Source of the DNA: UBA9647 sp963739335
GTDB lineage: Bacteria > Bacteroidota > Ignavibacteria > UBA10030
Direction: 5' to 3'
Assembly: GCA_963739335.1 (NCBI GenBank)
Contig: CAVUAC010000048.1
Location: 1-64,000, forward strand
DNA length: 64,000 bases
Shown: piece after piece, positions 29,109 through 38,744 of the stretch
How positions within the stretch are numbered: the stretch's first letter is position 1
Layout of the letters: the number at the start of each line of letters is the position of its first letter
Program-made: the position numbers and the translations under genes
The notes under the pieces: generated by a model
What the model saw: the letters and a program-made list of their open reading frames with translations, nothing else
Databases searched by the model: none
What the model was told of the DNA's origin: nothing

Positions 29109-30374
29109 CTATTGCTGGCGGATCGTGTTCTCGACGCGAACGAGATCTTTCCGCCGGATCCTCATGCGCAGAATGACCTCCGTGTCCTCGTAGATCCGCT
29201 CAAGGACCTCACCGGCACTGTGAAGCTGTGAAATGAGCTTCTGCTGGTCCTGAGGAATCCTGAACGTCTCTTCCACGAACTCCGCCTCCAGCAGTTTCAA
29301 GACTTCATCCTTCAGGCCGAGAATATTGATTCCTCGCGTCGCCGAGATGAAAACCCGGTGCTGATATTGGGTCGCCATCGTTTGCAGAATGGTTCGATCG
29401 CTCAGGGTATCGATCTTATTGAACACCATCAGCGTTGGCTTCTCCCCTGCCCCGAGTTCCGTGAGTGTGTCGTTGACAACTCTGATCTGCTCCTCGAAGG
29501 TTTTGGTCGACACGTCCACGATGTGGAGAAGGATGTCGGCTTCGGTGATTTCCTCGAGCGTGCTCTTGAACGATGCAACGAGATGGTGCGGGAGCTTGCG
29601 GATAAACCCGACGGTATCGGTCATCAATATCTGAACCGAAGCACTCAGGGCGACGACGCGCGTCGTCGGGTCAAGGGTGGCAAACAGGCGGTTCTCGACA
29701 AAGACATCGGACCCGGAAAGAAGGTTCAACAATGTCGACTTGCCGGCGTTTGTGTATCCCACGAGTGCCGCGCGCGTGTGATGCAGCCGGCCTTTTCGTT
29801 GAGTAACCCGTTGTTGAGCGATCCGGTCGATCTTTTCTTTGAGGTGGCTGATGCGTGAGCGAATCATCCGCCGGTCCGTTTCGATCTGCGTCTCGCCAGG
29901 GCCCTTTGTGCCGATGCCGCCGAATTGCTTTGAAAGGTGTGTCCACTGCCGCGTCAGGCGGGGAAGAAGGTACTGAAGCTGCGCAAGCTCGACTTGTGTT
30001 TTTGACTCGTTTGTTTTTGCGCGCGCAGCAAAGATGTCGAGAATCAAGCCGCTGCGATCGAGAACTTTGCATTCGAGCATGCGCTCCAGGTTGCGAACCT
30101 GGACTGCGGTTAGATCGTCATCAAAAATGACCAGAAGAATTGCCCGTTCGACAATGAGCTTGCGAATCTCCTCGACTTTTCCTTTGCCGATGAAGGTCGC
30201 GGCATCAATCCGATCTCTGTCCTGGCTCATCCTCACGACCACGTCGGCTCCGGCCGTATCGGCCAGGAGAGCCAGTTCATTCAGGTACTCTTCGGTCTCC
30301 ACGCGGCCGACGGACCGCGTTGAAACGCCAACGATGATACAGCGTTCCCGACCTGTTTGCTCCAGTTCGATCAT
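29109..30374 (-). CDS. hflX: Ribosome-associated GTPase HflX
   Basis: 421 residues from ATG 30374; an upstream frame extension overlaps the preceding gene and lacks homology. HflX splits stalled or heat-damaged ribosomes. Seen: the N-terminal HflX domain (DTAGADVV, then IGKGKVEEIR and FDDDLTAVQVRNLE), the glycine-rich linker KQFGGIGTKGPGETQIETDR, G1 GYTNAGKSTLLN, G3 DTVGFIRKLPHHLVASFKST and G4 FNKID. It starts one base after the stop of the BatA-like gene, implying coupling. Confidence 0.95.
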   Translation of the reverse strand: MIELEQTGRERCIIVGVSTRSVGRVETEEYLNELALLADTAGADVVVRMSQDRDRIDAATFIGKGKVEEIRKLIVERAILLVIFDDDLTAVQVRNLERMLECKVLDRSGLILDIFAARAKTNESKTQVELAQLQYLLPRLTRQWTHLSKQFGGIGTKGPGETQIETDRRMIRSRISHLKEKIDRIAQQRVTQRKGRLHHTRAALVGYTNAGKSTLLNLLSGSDVFVENRLFATLDPTTRVVALSASVQILMTDTVGFIRKLPHHLVASFKSTLEEITEADILLHIVDVSTKTFEEQIRVVNDTLTELGAGEKPTLMVFNKIDTLSDRTILQTMATQYQHRVFISATRGINILGLKDEVLKLLEAEFVEETFRIPQDQQKLISQLHSAGEVLERIYEDTEVILRMRIRRKDLVRVENTIRQQ

Positions 30375-30375
30375 T

Positions 30376-32559
30376 CTATTGGGTTCCTGAGGTTTCTCGT
30401 TTCGATGTTCGTGCGACGAACAGCTCAACAAGAGCGAGGATGAATGCCAGAATCAAAAAGTACTTCCAGAGTTCAACACCAAAACGGGATTCGAGGACGG
30501 TTCGCTCGAGGTCCGCGGTCTGCTTCACGTTATGCACGGAGCTGTTGTCGATGCCCACTCTTTTGAACAACGCATCCATTTCAGCGGATGTTGCCTTCCC
30601 GGTATGTGATTCACGTCGATCGAGGTTGACGACAAACTTCTGGATGGGGACGTCCTTGGCGAACACGGTGTAGAATCCAGGCTGGCCTGTGCCGGCAAAG
30701 CGGAAGACCTGATGGAATGCCTGTAGCGTGGGCGTCGCAGCAATATCGACCTTCTCGGGAGTGCGGATCGTCCATGAGCTGGTGCCCGTCGTGTTGCTGT
30801 TAATGACGACCTCTGCGCCGGGCAGTGCTTCTTCAGCGCGCACATCCTGTTTTGCCAAATAGAGCATTGACCGATGGAGCAGCGGCACGAAAAGACCTTT
30901 CAGCGGTAAATCCGACCAGTCCGTCGTTGGCGGGACGGCGAACAGGAGCACGCGTCCGGTTCCAGTATTCTGTTCGGTCAGAAATGCAGCGCCATTGGTC
31001 AGCGTGATGATGGAGTTCGAGCGTGGGCCCAGCGTATAGCGTACTGATGTGCGTATGCGCGCAGATTCAACTTTCTTTCCCGCTGTCGTTCCCGATGACG
31101 ACGGACGTTTTGGGAGCTGGCTATCCTGGGCTTCAAACATCCCGTCGAAAAGAGGATGTTGAAGCTCCACCTTGTCGAACTCGACAAATGACTCACTCTC
31201 TGCACGAGGGACCGAAGGACGATCAACACCTGCTATGAGCGGGATGCCCAGTCCCGCCGCAAACTGTGCATTGAAAGCACTGGTCTCAATCCGGGTGCTC
31301 GGAAAGACGACGAGCCCGCCGCCGCTTCTGGCAAATGCGCCAAGCTCGGACACCTGCGCTGAAGAGAATCCCTGTGTGGTGCAAAGAACAATGACATCGG
31401 CCCGTTTGATCTCCACAGAACTCAGCCGGTCGGGTGTAACCCTGTCGAGAAGGAGAGCCGATTCTGCTGCAGAGGTGTGTGTGGCTAAGGCGAGTTGGGG
31501 GTACTGTATCTCGCCGGCTGATCCAACCAGGAGAACGTGAATCCGCTCCGGAATGTGAATGACAAAATAGCGGCGGTTGTCAAACTGGAAATCATCGTCT
31601 TCAAGCTCAACGAACCCTTCAACGTATCCGATGGAAGCGGCCGCGACCGAGAATTCTACAGGGACTGAAATTCCCTTGGGAAGATCAACGCTTCGTTCTG
31701 CCACGCGTGTCCCGTTGAGAAACACACTGACGACATGGTCCTGGACATTGTTCCTGGAAAAATTCCCGATATGAGCCTGGAGGATGAACGGCTTGTCGCG
31801 CTCGAAGATCGAGGTCGGTATGGTAAGGGATTCGATTCCAAAGTTCTGCAGTGGGCGTTTTCCGGCCGGCACGATGTAGAAACGGACTTCTGGAGGGAAC
31901 AACTTGTCCCCTGCACCTGCCTCATTGATTTCGTCAGCCACGACACCCTGCTGGAAATCGGAGAAGACGTAGATTTCCTTGTTGAAATTCTGCGTGCCTG
32001 CAAGCATTCTCGCGGCCACTCGAAGGCCGTCCTCGAGGGAATGACGAACTGCCGAGGGCTTCATCTCGTCAATGGACTTCCTCAACAGACCGAAGTCCCG
32101 CGTTGCAGATTCAATTGCTGGCGCGATGCTGCCGACGTCAGACAATTTGAGAAGAAACACTTCGTCGCCATCGTTGAAGAGCTGCACGAGGTTGTTTGCC
32201 GCCTGCTTCGCCTGTCTGAGAAGTGTCCCCTGATCATCACTCGCGGTCATGCTATATGAATCGTCGATCATGAAGACGGCGCTTGTCTTTGCATGGCTGC
32301 CGAGGCTTCCTATGTGTGCACCCTTGAGAGTTGGACGAGAGAATGCGAGAACCACTAGAAGTACGAGCAGCGTCCGAAGTATCAGAAGCAGTAATTGGCG
32401 GAGTTTCAGGCGCCGTATCCGCGTTTTCTGAAGCTCTTTGAGGAAATCCAGCGTGCTGAACTCAATCGTTCGTAGCTTTCGCAGATTCAGGAGATGCAAC
32501 ATGATCGGGATAGCTGCAGCGAGCAGGCCGATCAGGGCAAGAGGATTAAGGAATGTCAT
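30376..32559 (-). CDS. BatA-type membrane protein with VWA-like domain
   Basis: 727 residues. The N-terminus is a BatA (aerotolerance regulator) domain: MTFLNPLALIGLLAAAIP, HLLNLRKLRTIEFSTLDFL, then a second membrane helix. A VWA-like domain follows (FMIDDSYSMTASDDQG has the DxSxS metal site), then a large periplasmic region with glutamine-amidotransferase-like folds (LLVGSAGE, VVFPSTR). A C-terminal helix (YFLILAFILALVELFVA) is followed by basic residues. Such proteins are common in Bacteroidetes, often near MoxR and other Bat genes; none are visible here. Function is presumed to concern envelope integrity or stress. Confidence 0.88.
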   Translation of the reverse strand: MTFLNPLALIGLLAAAIPIMLHLLNLRKLRTIEFSTLDFLKELQKTRIRRLKLRQLLLLILRTLLVLLVVLAFSRPTLKGAHIGSLGSHAKTSAVFMIDDSYSMTASDDQGTLLRQAKQAANNLVQLFNDGDEVFLLKLSDVGSIAPAIESATRDFGLLRKSIDEMKPSAVRHSLEDGLRVAARMLAGTQNFNKEIYVFSDFQQGVVADEINEAGAGDKLFPPEVRFYIVPAGKRPLQNFGIESLTIPTSIFERDKPFILQAHIGNFSRNNVQDHVVSVFLNGTRVAERSVDLPKGISVPVEFSVAAASIGYVEGFVELEDDDFQFDNRRYFVIHIPERIHVLLVGSAGEIQYPQLALATHTSAAESALLLDRVTPDRLSSVEIKRADVIVLCTTQGFSSAQVSELGAFARSGGGLVVFPSTRIETSAFNAQFAAGLGIPLIAGVDRPSVPRAESESFVEFDKVELQHPLFDGMFEAQDSQLPKRPSSSGTTAGKKVESARIRTSVRYTLGPRSNSIITLTNGAAFLTEQNTGTGRVLLFAVPPTTDWSDLPLKGLFVPLLHRSMLYLAKQDVRAEEALPGAEVVINSNTTGTSSWTIRTPEKVDIAATPTLQAFHQVFRFAGTGQPGFYTVFAKDVPIQKFVVNLDRRESHTGKATSAEMDALFKRVGIDNSSVHNVKQTADLERTVLESRFGVELWKYFLILAFILALVELFVARTSKRETSGTQ

Positions 32560-32782
32560 CGAACGGCAGCACCGGGATCAGAAGGCTTCAACGAGCGACG
32601 CAGTTGTGAGCTCAAAACACCATAGCGGCAACAAACGCGTCGATGTTATAACATACCTTGAAGATGTGCGAAAATCAAGCGACCCCGTCTTGCCTCGCGC
32701 AAAACGTAGACGATCAACTCGGCGACGGACCGCAGGATGGTTCGTTGCTATTCCGTCGAGATTTCGGTACTTTTTGTTCGAT

Positions 32783-35563
32783 ATGCCGAAGAAACATTTT
32801 CACCTTCTTGCACGGCTCGTTCCGCTGTGCTTGCTGTTCGTCATCACGGAATTTCCCGGTCAGGCTTTCCGGATCCACGCTCAGTCGGTGAGGGTGACAA
32901 AGACGATCCGTCCCGAATTCAATGAGAGCCCGGAACGGATTCCGAGTTTCTTGCCGCACAAGACGCTGAAGCGGCCGAAAGTCGGCCTCGTGTTGAGCGG
33001 TGGCGGCGCTCGCGGCGTGGCAAGCATCGGTGTTCTCCGGGTATTGGAGGAGGCCGATGTGCCGGTTGATATGATCGTTGGAACGAGTATCGGCAGCATT
33101 CTGGGTGGATTGTACGCATCAGGCTACTCTATTGACAAGCTTCAGCGGATGGTCGATACGACGAACTGGGCTGATGTACTGAGTTTTAGCGATGACGCAA
33201 GGAGGTCGGATCAGTTCCTTGATCAGAAGATCGCTGAAGACCGAAGTATTCTTACCGTGCGCTTCCAGGGGCTCGAGCCCATCCTGCCACAATCCCTTTC
33301 TACAGGGCAACGGCTAACGAACTACTTGAATTTGCTGGTGCTTCAAGGAATTTATCACCCCAATCCCAGCTTTGACGATCTCCGCATTCCGTTTCGGGCC
33401 GCAACGACGGATCTTGTTTCTGGGAGATCAGTGGTTCTTGATCGTGGAGATCTCACCGAGGCACTCCGCGCAAGTGTTTCGGTTCCTCTGCTCTTCAGTC
33501 CTGTGCCCCGGGATTCTGCCCGTCTGTTGGATGGAGGACTCGTCTCGAATATTCCCGTTGATGCGGCGCGCAATTGGGGTGCGGATATTGTCATCGTTGT
33601 TGATGTCACAAGTCCGCTCCGTCCGCTTTCCAAGTTGAATGCTCCATGGGAAATTGCCGACCAAATACTTGGCATTACCATGCAGCTGGCAAATCAGCAG
33701 CAGCTCGCCAAAGCCAATGTGGTTATCCGGCCCAAGATCGGTGGGCATTTATCGGATGATTTTACAGATCTGGATTCACTCGTTGCCCAGGGAGAGGCGG
33801 CAGCACGAAAGGTCGTGGGCGATTTGAAATCACTGCTTCTGGATTACGCAGATGACCGGGCCAAGAGTCGATCAGATGAGCCGACGTTCAAGAATGTCCA
33901 TTTCGTCTTCGATGCTCTCAGCCTCGACCGGCAATGGATCTCGGCGGTGATGAACCTCGCCCGTGAGACTGAAGTGCAGGAAAGGACCCTGCAAACGCTT
34001 GTGAACACGATGTACGGATCGGGCGAGTTTCAGGATGTGCGGATCGACGCAGAGATTGATTCGGGTTCAACGACACTGACGCTGACAGCGTTACCGACTC
34101 CCATCTTGCGCACGATCGAGATCGCTGGCACCAAACTTGTCGGCATGGACACGCTCCGAGCGGTTTTTCAGCCGCTGCTTGGTTATCACCTCAATTTCCA
34201 GCAAAGCAGGAAGGCGATGGAAAAAGTACTGGCACTGTATCGCGACCGTGGCTATTCCTTGGCAAGAATTCGCGAAGCTTCTCTTGACAGCACCACGGGC
34301 AATGCGACGGTGCGCATCGATGAAGGGATTGTCCATCGGCGGGACATCAGGGGGACGACGAAGACCAGGGATTATGTCATCTGGCGCGAGCTGCCGTGGG
34401 AGGAAGGAACGGTATTTCAAGTCGGGAAAGTCGCTCAAGGTATATCAAATCTTTATGGCACGAACCTGTTTGAGCAGGTCTCGGTGAGTGTTCATCAGGA
34501 GGGTGCGCAGGGTGAACATCAGGTGGTGGTCATCAACGTGCGCGAACGGAGCACCCAGTTGATCAGGCTGGGTTTGAGGATTGACGATGAGCGAAGCATC
34601 CAGCCTTCGATCGATGTCAGGGATGAAAACCTCTTCGGCATCGGCGCGGAGTTTGGTGTTCACGCTTTCGGGGGAACGCGGAACAAGAGCTTTGTTGCAG
34701 AGTTTAAGGCGACGCGTATCTTCAACTCTTACTTCACCTTCGGCCTGAAGGGGTACTATACACTTCATGACGTGAATGTGTACGGTGAGGAGCCATTGAA
34801 GGATCCAACGGATTGGAAGCGTGTGCGGATCGGCGAGTTTCGCGAGCTCAAGGAAGGAGGCTCGGTGACTTTCGGAACGCAGTTGGAGCGCCTTGGGATT
34901 GTCACCGTTGAAGGAAGGCTTGAAAACCAACGTGCCTGGAGCTTCTTCGGCGACCCATTCGCCACGGGCGATTTCCAGCTTGGATCCTTGCGGTTCGGGC
35001 TGAAAGTCGATGATCAAGACCGGTTTCCTTTTCCACGGAACGGCGTCGCGCTCGATCTCTTCTATGAATCCACCGTTGTTCCTGCACAGGAAGGTGCTGG
35101 CTTTACAAAGATGTCGTTCTCCTATGACTGGTACCAAACGTATTTCAAGCGCCACACCGTTCACTGGCGATTCCGGTTTGGCTCTGCAGATAAGTCGCTG
35201 CCCATCACGGAACAGTTCAGCCTCGGTGGGCAGGAGAGCTTCTACGGACTTCGGGAAGACAACAGCCTGGGTCGCCAGCTTCTTGTCACCAGCCTTGAGT
35301 ATCGTTATCACAGTCCTGTGAAAATTTTCTTCGACACCTATCTTACCGCACGGTACGACCTCGGCTCAATTTGGCCCGGTCCAGCCGAGGTACGGCTTGT
35401 CGACCTGCGCCATGGTATCGGTGTAGGGTTGGCGCTCGATACCCCCATCGGGCCTGCTCAGTTTTCGATCGGCCAGAGCTTCTTCTTTCGGAAAGAATTT
35501 CTGAACGGCCCGTTGAGCCTCGGTCCGTTGTTGGGATATTTCAGCATCGGATATGCATTCTAG
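32783..35563 (+). CDS. Patatin-like phospholipase fused to POTRA and BamA-type barrel
   Basis: 926 residues from ATG 32783; a longer frame to 32438 has Arg-rich non-homologous sequence and overlaps the opposite gene. Signal peptide to about residue 34. Patatin domain: oxyanion hole GGGARG (about 73-78), nucleophile Ser102 in GTSIG, catalytic Asp250 in LLDGGLVSNIPVDA. Then POTRA-like segments (ILRTIEIAGTKLVGMDTL, IVHRRDIRGTTKTRDYVIW) and an Omp85-type barrel with the final strands FSIGYAF. The architecture resembles PlpD/type Vd-related proteins; the lipase either stays in the periplasm or passes the barrel. Lipid substrate unknown. Confidence 0.93.
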   Translation: MPKKHFHLLARLVPLCLLFVITEFPGQAFRIHAQSVRVTKTIRPEFNESPERIPSFLPHKTLKRPKVGLVLSGGGARGVASIGVLRVLEEADVPVDMIVGTSIGSILGGLYASGYSIDKLQRMVDTTNWADVLSFSDDARRSDQFLDQKIAEDRSILTVRFQGLEPILPQSLSTGQRLTNYLNLLVLQGIYHPNPSFDDLRIPFRAATTDLVSGRSVVLDRGDLTEALRASVSVPLLFSPVPRDSARLLDGGLVSNIPVDAARNWGADIVIVVDVTSPLRPLSKLNAPWEIADQILGITMQLANQQQLAKANVVIRPKIGGHLSDDFTDLDSLVAQGEAAARKVVGDLKSLLLDYADDRAKSRSDEPTFKNVHFVFDALSLDRQWISAVMNLARETEVQERTLQTLVNTMYGSGEFQDVRIDAEIDSGSTTLTLTALPTPILRTIEIAGTKLVGMDTLRAVFQPLLGYHLNFQQSRKAMEKVLALYRDRGYSLARIREASLDSTTGNATVRIDEGIVHRRDIRGTTKTRDYVIWRELPWEEGTVFQVGKVAQGISNLYGTNLFEQVSVSVHQEGAQGEHQVVVINVRERSTQLIRLGLRIDDERSIQPSIDVRDENLFGIGAEFGVHAFGGTRNKSFVAEFKATRIFNSYFTFGLKGYYTLHDVNVYGEEPLKDPTDWKRVRIGEFRELKEGGSVTFGTQLERLGIVTVEGRLENQRAWSFFGDPFATGDFQLGSLRFGLKVDDQDRFPFPRNGVALDLFYESTVVPAQEGAGFTKMSFSYDWYQTYFKRHTVHWRFRFGSADKSLPITEQFSLGGQESFYGLREDNSLGRQLLVTSLEYRYHSPVKIFFDTYLTARYDLGSIWPGPAEVRLVDLRHGIGVGLALDTPIGPAQFSIGQSFFFRKEFLNGPLSLGPLLGYFSIGYAF

Positions 35564-35627
35564 GGGCTGTAACGATTCGAGACATTTCCCGTAGTACCGG
35601 TAGAGCCGTTTACATTATGGGGTCCAA

Positions 35628-38147
35628 ATGGAGAACCTCTCAGGAGTTCATTCACCACGAACAATCCGAATAGTCTACTCCGCCGCATCAATCTTTGTGT
35701 TGGTGTTGACGCTGTTCCACGCATTGAACGTTCTTTTCTTCAAAGCGACGAGCAATGATCAGTGCGGCTGGCTCATCCGCGACAAGAGTCTGCCAGGTCT
35801 TGAAATCACTCAGATTGTTCCGGGAGGTGTGGCAGATCGTGCCGGGCTGAAGGAAGGCGACATCCTTCTGGCCATCAACGGAAAGCAGTTCACTCCCTCC
35901 GAAAGTGCGATGCAGATTATCAACAGCATTAAACGGAATGAGTACGCGGAGTACACTGTCGAACGCGCGGGAACAATATTCAAAACTCACGTTCAGGTTC
36001 TCAAAGTCTTTGATGTCCGTTACCTCGTGTACCTTCTTCTGGGTCTCGGATTTCTTCTGGTTGGCCACATCGTTGTAATGTCGAGACCGCAGGGGCTCGT
36101 GCAACGCATGTTCGGACGGTATGGCATCTTCGCTATGCTATTGCTCGGACTGTCCCAGCTCAATCTCGCCGAAACTTCCCCGTGGATCTACCTGTATAGC
36201 TCGGCAGCTGCTGTCGGTTGGGTATTCTCGATCCCTACCATGGTCCTGTTCTTTCTTCATTTTCCTGTGAAGACCAGGGCGGCCAGTTGGACGTGGCTGA
36301 AAGTTGCCCTGTACCTGTACAGCATCATTACATTCATCCCGTCGATTCTCCGGCTCTTTTTCAGCTGGCAAGAACCGTTTCCCGGGTTCGTCTCTGTTAT
36401 CCTCAATTTTACTCCAGGGTTATTCTTTTTTGGCGGATTGACCATTTTCACCGTCAATTATTTTCGTAGTGTCGAGCGATCGCGACGAAAACAGGTGAGG
36501 CCGGTCTTCTACAGCGTCATCATCGGTGTCCTGACCGTTGTCTATTCGAATGTTCTCCAGAGGTCGAACCAGTTTGTGATTTTCACGCAGCCCGTCCTTT
36601 TGCTCCCGATGTTCCTGTTATTGCTGCTTCCTCTTTCGTTTGGGTATTCGATTTTCAGATACCGGTTGATGGATATCGATTTCGTCATCAAGCGCAGTTT
36701 GCTGTATGCGATGGTGACGGCGATGCTCGCGGGGCTGTACCTCTTGTTGGTGTACCTCATTGGCAAAGCGATGTCCTATGCACTGGGAATTGAAGAGAAT
36801 CAGATAGGGAATCTCTTCGCCTTTGTTATCCTTGCTTTCGCGTTTGACCCTCTCAAACGCAAGGCGCAGGACTGGATCGATCGAGTGTTCTACCAGGAGC
36901 GCTATAACTATCAGAAAGCTCTTCTCGAGTTCAGCCAGGAACTCCCGACCAAGATGCACCTCGGTCAGATTCTCACCTCTATGATTTCGAGAATCTCCTC
37001 GACAATGCATGTGGAAAAAGTCGCTGTGGTCTTGTGCGACGACGTGGAGGGTTGCTCCTCGTCGACGCAACAGATCGATGCGGCCGACTGTGGATTTGGC
37101 AGGGAGCCTGATGGCTTGCTTGCGTTGCTTCGAACAACCCGCACCGCACAATCGTTTGCCCTGCTGGCAACGGAGCCGGATTCATTCAACATTCACGCGT
37201 CGGACAAGGAGAAAATCCTGAGGGCTGGCGTCGTCCTGTCAGTGCCGATGTTCATGCAAGGCCGGCTGATCGGGATGATCATGGTCGGACCGAAAATGTC
37301 TGGCAAGGTCTACTCGCGAGAGGATACCGACTTGCTCTCCACGGTCGGCGGACAGGCGGCCATTGCGATTGAAAATGCCCGGTTGCACGAATCCGAGATT
37401 GAGAAACAGCGCATTGAGGAAGAGCTCGCTCTTGCCCGGAAAATCCAGCAAGGGTTGCTGCCGAAAGAGCAACCGCCAATGCAGGGTCTGGATATTTCGG
37501 GAGTCTCCATTCCAGCGTTGACTGTTGGCGGAGACTATTTCGATTATATCCCGCTTGGTCCAAACAAGCTGTTGGTCGTCGTGGGTGATGTGTCCGGGAA
37601 GGGAATGTCTGCCGCGTTGTACATGTCGAAGATCCAGGGCATGATCCAGGTGATCGCTCCGATGTATCAGCACCCGAAGGAAATGCTGATTCAGGTCAAT
37701 CGCCGGATCTATGACAGCCTCAAGCGAAAATCGTTTATCACTATGATCCTCGCGTTGTTCGATTTGGAGCGCAAAGAGGTGATGATCTGTCGTGCAGGTC
37801 ATAACAAAGCTCTGATCGGAGTCAACGGCTCACTGGAGTATCTGCAGGGGGGCGGTATCGGACTCGGACTCGAGCGGGGTCCCTTGTTCGAGCAAGAGCT
37901 CGAGGAAATCAACAAGCCATTCGATCGCAACAGCATTTTCGTGTTCTATTCAGACGGCCTGACAGAGGCGATGAATGAAACCAATGCTCAGTTTGGTGAA
38001 GAGACGGTGTATGAACTTGTGAAGCAAAAACGAAGCCTGAAGGCAAAAGAGCTTCAGCAAACGATTCTGAAATCTGTCGAAGAATTTCGCGGCAATGCGG
38101 AGCAAAATGACGATCTCACAGTGGTTGTCGTAAAAGCATCTCAATAG
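35628..38147 (+). CDS. PDZ - multi-membrane - GAF - PP2C (SpoIIE/RsbU) phosphatase
   Basis: 839 residues. One membrane helix (about 15-38), a PDZ domain (ITQIVPGGVADRAGLKEGD, AINGKQF), about eight further membrane helices up to residue ~410, a GAF domain (about 440-600; TVGGQAAIAIENARLHESE at its end), a coiled linker (IEEELALARKIQQGLLPKE) and a PP2C SpoIIE catalytic domain (GGDYFDYI, VVGDVSGKGMSAALYMSK, FYSDGLTEAMNETN). Such enzymes dephosphorylate anti-sigma-factor antagonists. No anti-sigma or antagonist gene adjoins it. The periplasmic PDZ suggests sensing of exported protein ends or envelope stress. Confidence 0.92.
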   Translation: MENLSGVHSPRTIRIVYSAASIFVLVLTLFHALNVLFFKATSNDQCGWLIRDKSLPGLEITQIVPGGVADRAGLKEGDILLAINGKQFTPSESAMQIINSIKRNEYAEYTVERAGTIFKTHVQVLKVFDVRYLVYLLLGLGFLLVGHIVVMSRPQGLVQRMFGRYGIFAMLLLGLSQLNLAETSPWIYLYSSAAAVGWVFSIPTMVLFFLHFPVKTRAASWTWLKVALYLYSIITFIPSILRLFFSWQEPFPGFVSVILNFTPGLFFFGGLTIFTVNYFRSVERSRRKQVRPVFYSVIIGVLTVVYSNVLQRSNQFVIFTQPVLLLPMFLLLLLPLSFGYSIFRYRLMDIDFVIKRSLLYAMVTAMLAGLYLLLVYLIGKAMSYALGIEENQIGNLFAFVILAFAFDPLKRKAQDWIDRVFYQERYNYQKALLEFSQELPTKMHLGQILTSMISRISSTMHVEKVAVVLCDDVEGCSSSTQQIDAADCGFGREPDGLLALLRTTRTAQSFALLATEPDSFNIHASDKEKILRAGVVLSVPMFMQGRLIGMIMVGPKMSGKVYSREDTDLLSTVGGQAAIAIENARLHESEIEKQRIEEELALARKIQQGLLPKEQPPMQGLDISGVSIPALTVGGDYFDYIPLGPNKLLVVVGDVSGKGMSAALYMSKIQGMIQVIAPMYQHPKEMLIQVNRRIYDSLKRKSFITMILALFDLERKEVMICRAGHNKALIGVNGSLEYLQGGGIGLGLERGPLFEQELEEINKPFDRNSIFVFYSDGLTEAMNETNAQFGEETVYELVKQKRSLKAKELQQTILKSVEEFRGNAEQNDDLTVVVVKASQ

Positions 38148-38271
38148 ATCCCGGCGCGCGTGCTGCCTTCGTCCTCTTCGCACCAGATCTGAATTGTTTT
38201 TTCGAGAAATCTCCCTATATTCATGCCGCTTCGGTTTTCAGATCCTCACGCTTTTCAGAAACGAAAAGAAC

Positions 38272-38538
38272 ATGACAACAAAAGCACCATCTCCTGTGGC
38301 GGAGTTTCCGCCAGATTCTCTGGAAAAGATCGCCTACAACGCAGTTGCAGAGATCCCAACGCAGGAACCGAACGACCGGCACCGCCTGGGATACAACGTC
38401 TGGATGTGGTTGGTGGACAAGAAGGGTTCGCTCCAGCAAGCTGTTCGATCAGCTGGCTCGCGTATGCACATCTCGGAGGAAGAAGCCATCAAGATTATCA
38501 CGCAACGGCTGAAGGAAAAGGGAATCGAGATGCTGTAA
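38272..38538 (+). CDS. Conserved small hypothetical protein
   Basis: 88 residues from ATG 38272 (AAAAGAAC upstream). The sequence is mixed helical and polar: LEKIAYNAVAEIPTQEPNDR, GYNVWMWLVDKKGSLQQAV, EEEAIKIITQRLKEKGIEML. No signal peptide or membrane helix. I do not recognise the family. It stands alone between the phosphatase and a short-chain dehydrogenase. Confidence 0.65.
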   Translation: MTTKAPSPVAEFPPDSLEKIAYNAVAEIPTQEPNDRHRLGYNVWMWLVDKKGSLQQAVRSAGSRMHISEEEAIKIITQRLKEKGIEML

Positions 38539-38744
38539 TCCTGCAGACTCTTCTTGCTGATCCCTTTCCTGACGTGCCATGAGCGTCGGTCTTCATTCAC
38601 TCTGGTTCGTTCATTCCCCTTTCGTTCCGATTGACCTACTCGGCGTTGTTCATCGGTGCAATTGCCGCTACGATGATCCGCGCCAGACTTTCGGGGATGA
38701 TCGAGGAACTATGAGAACAGTACTCTCATCCGAGGAAACCGAAT

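Noticed and set aside
32438..32782. Upstream extension of the patatin-BamA gene to 32438
   Set aside because: It is Arg/Ser-rich, overlaps the opposite BatA-like gene and has no homology. The signal peptide begins at 32783.
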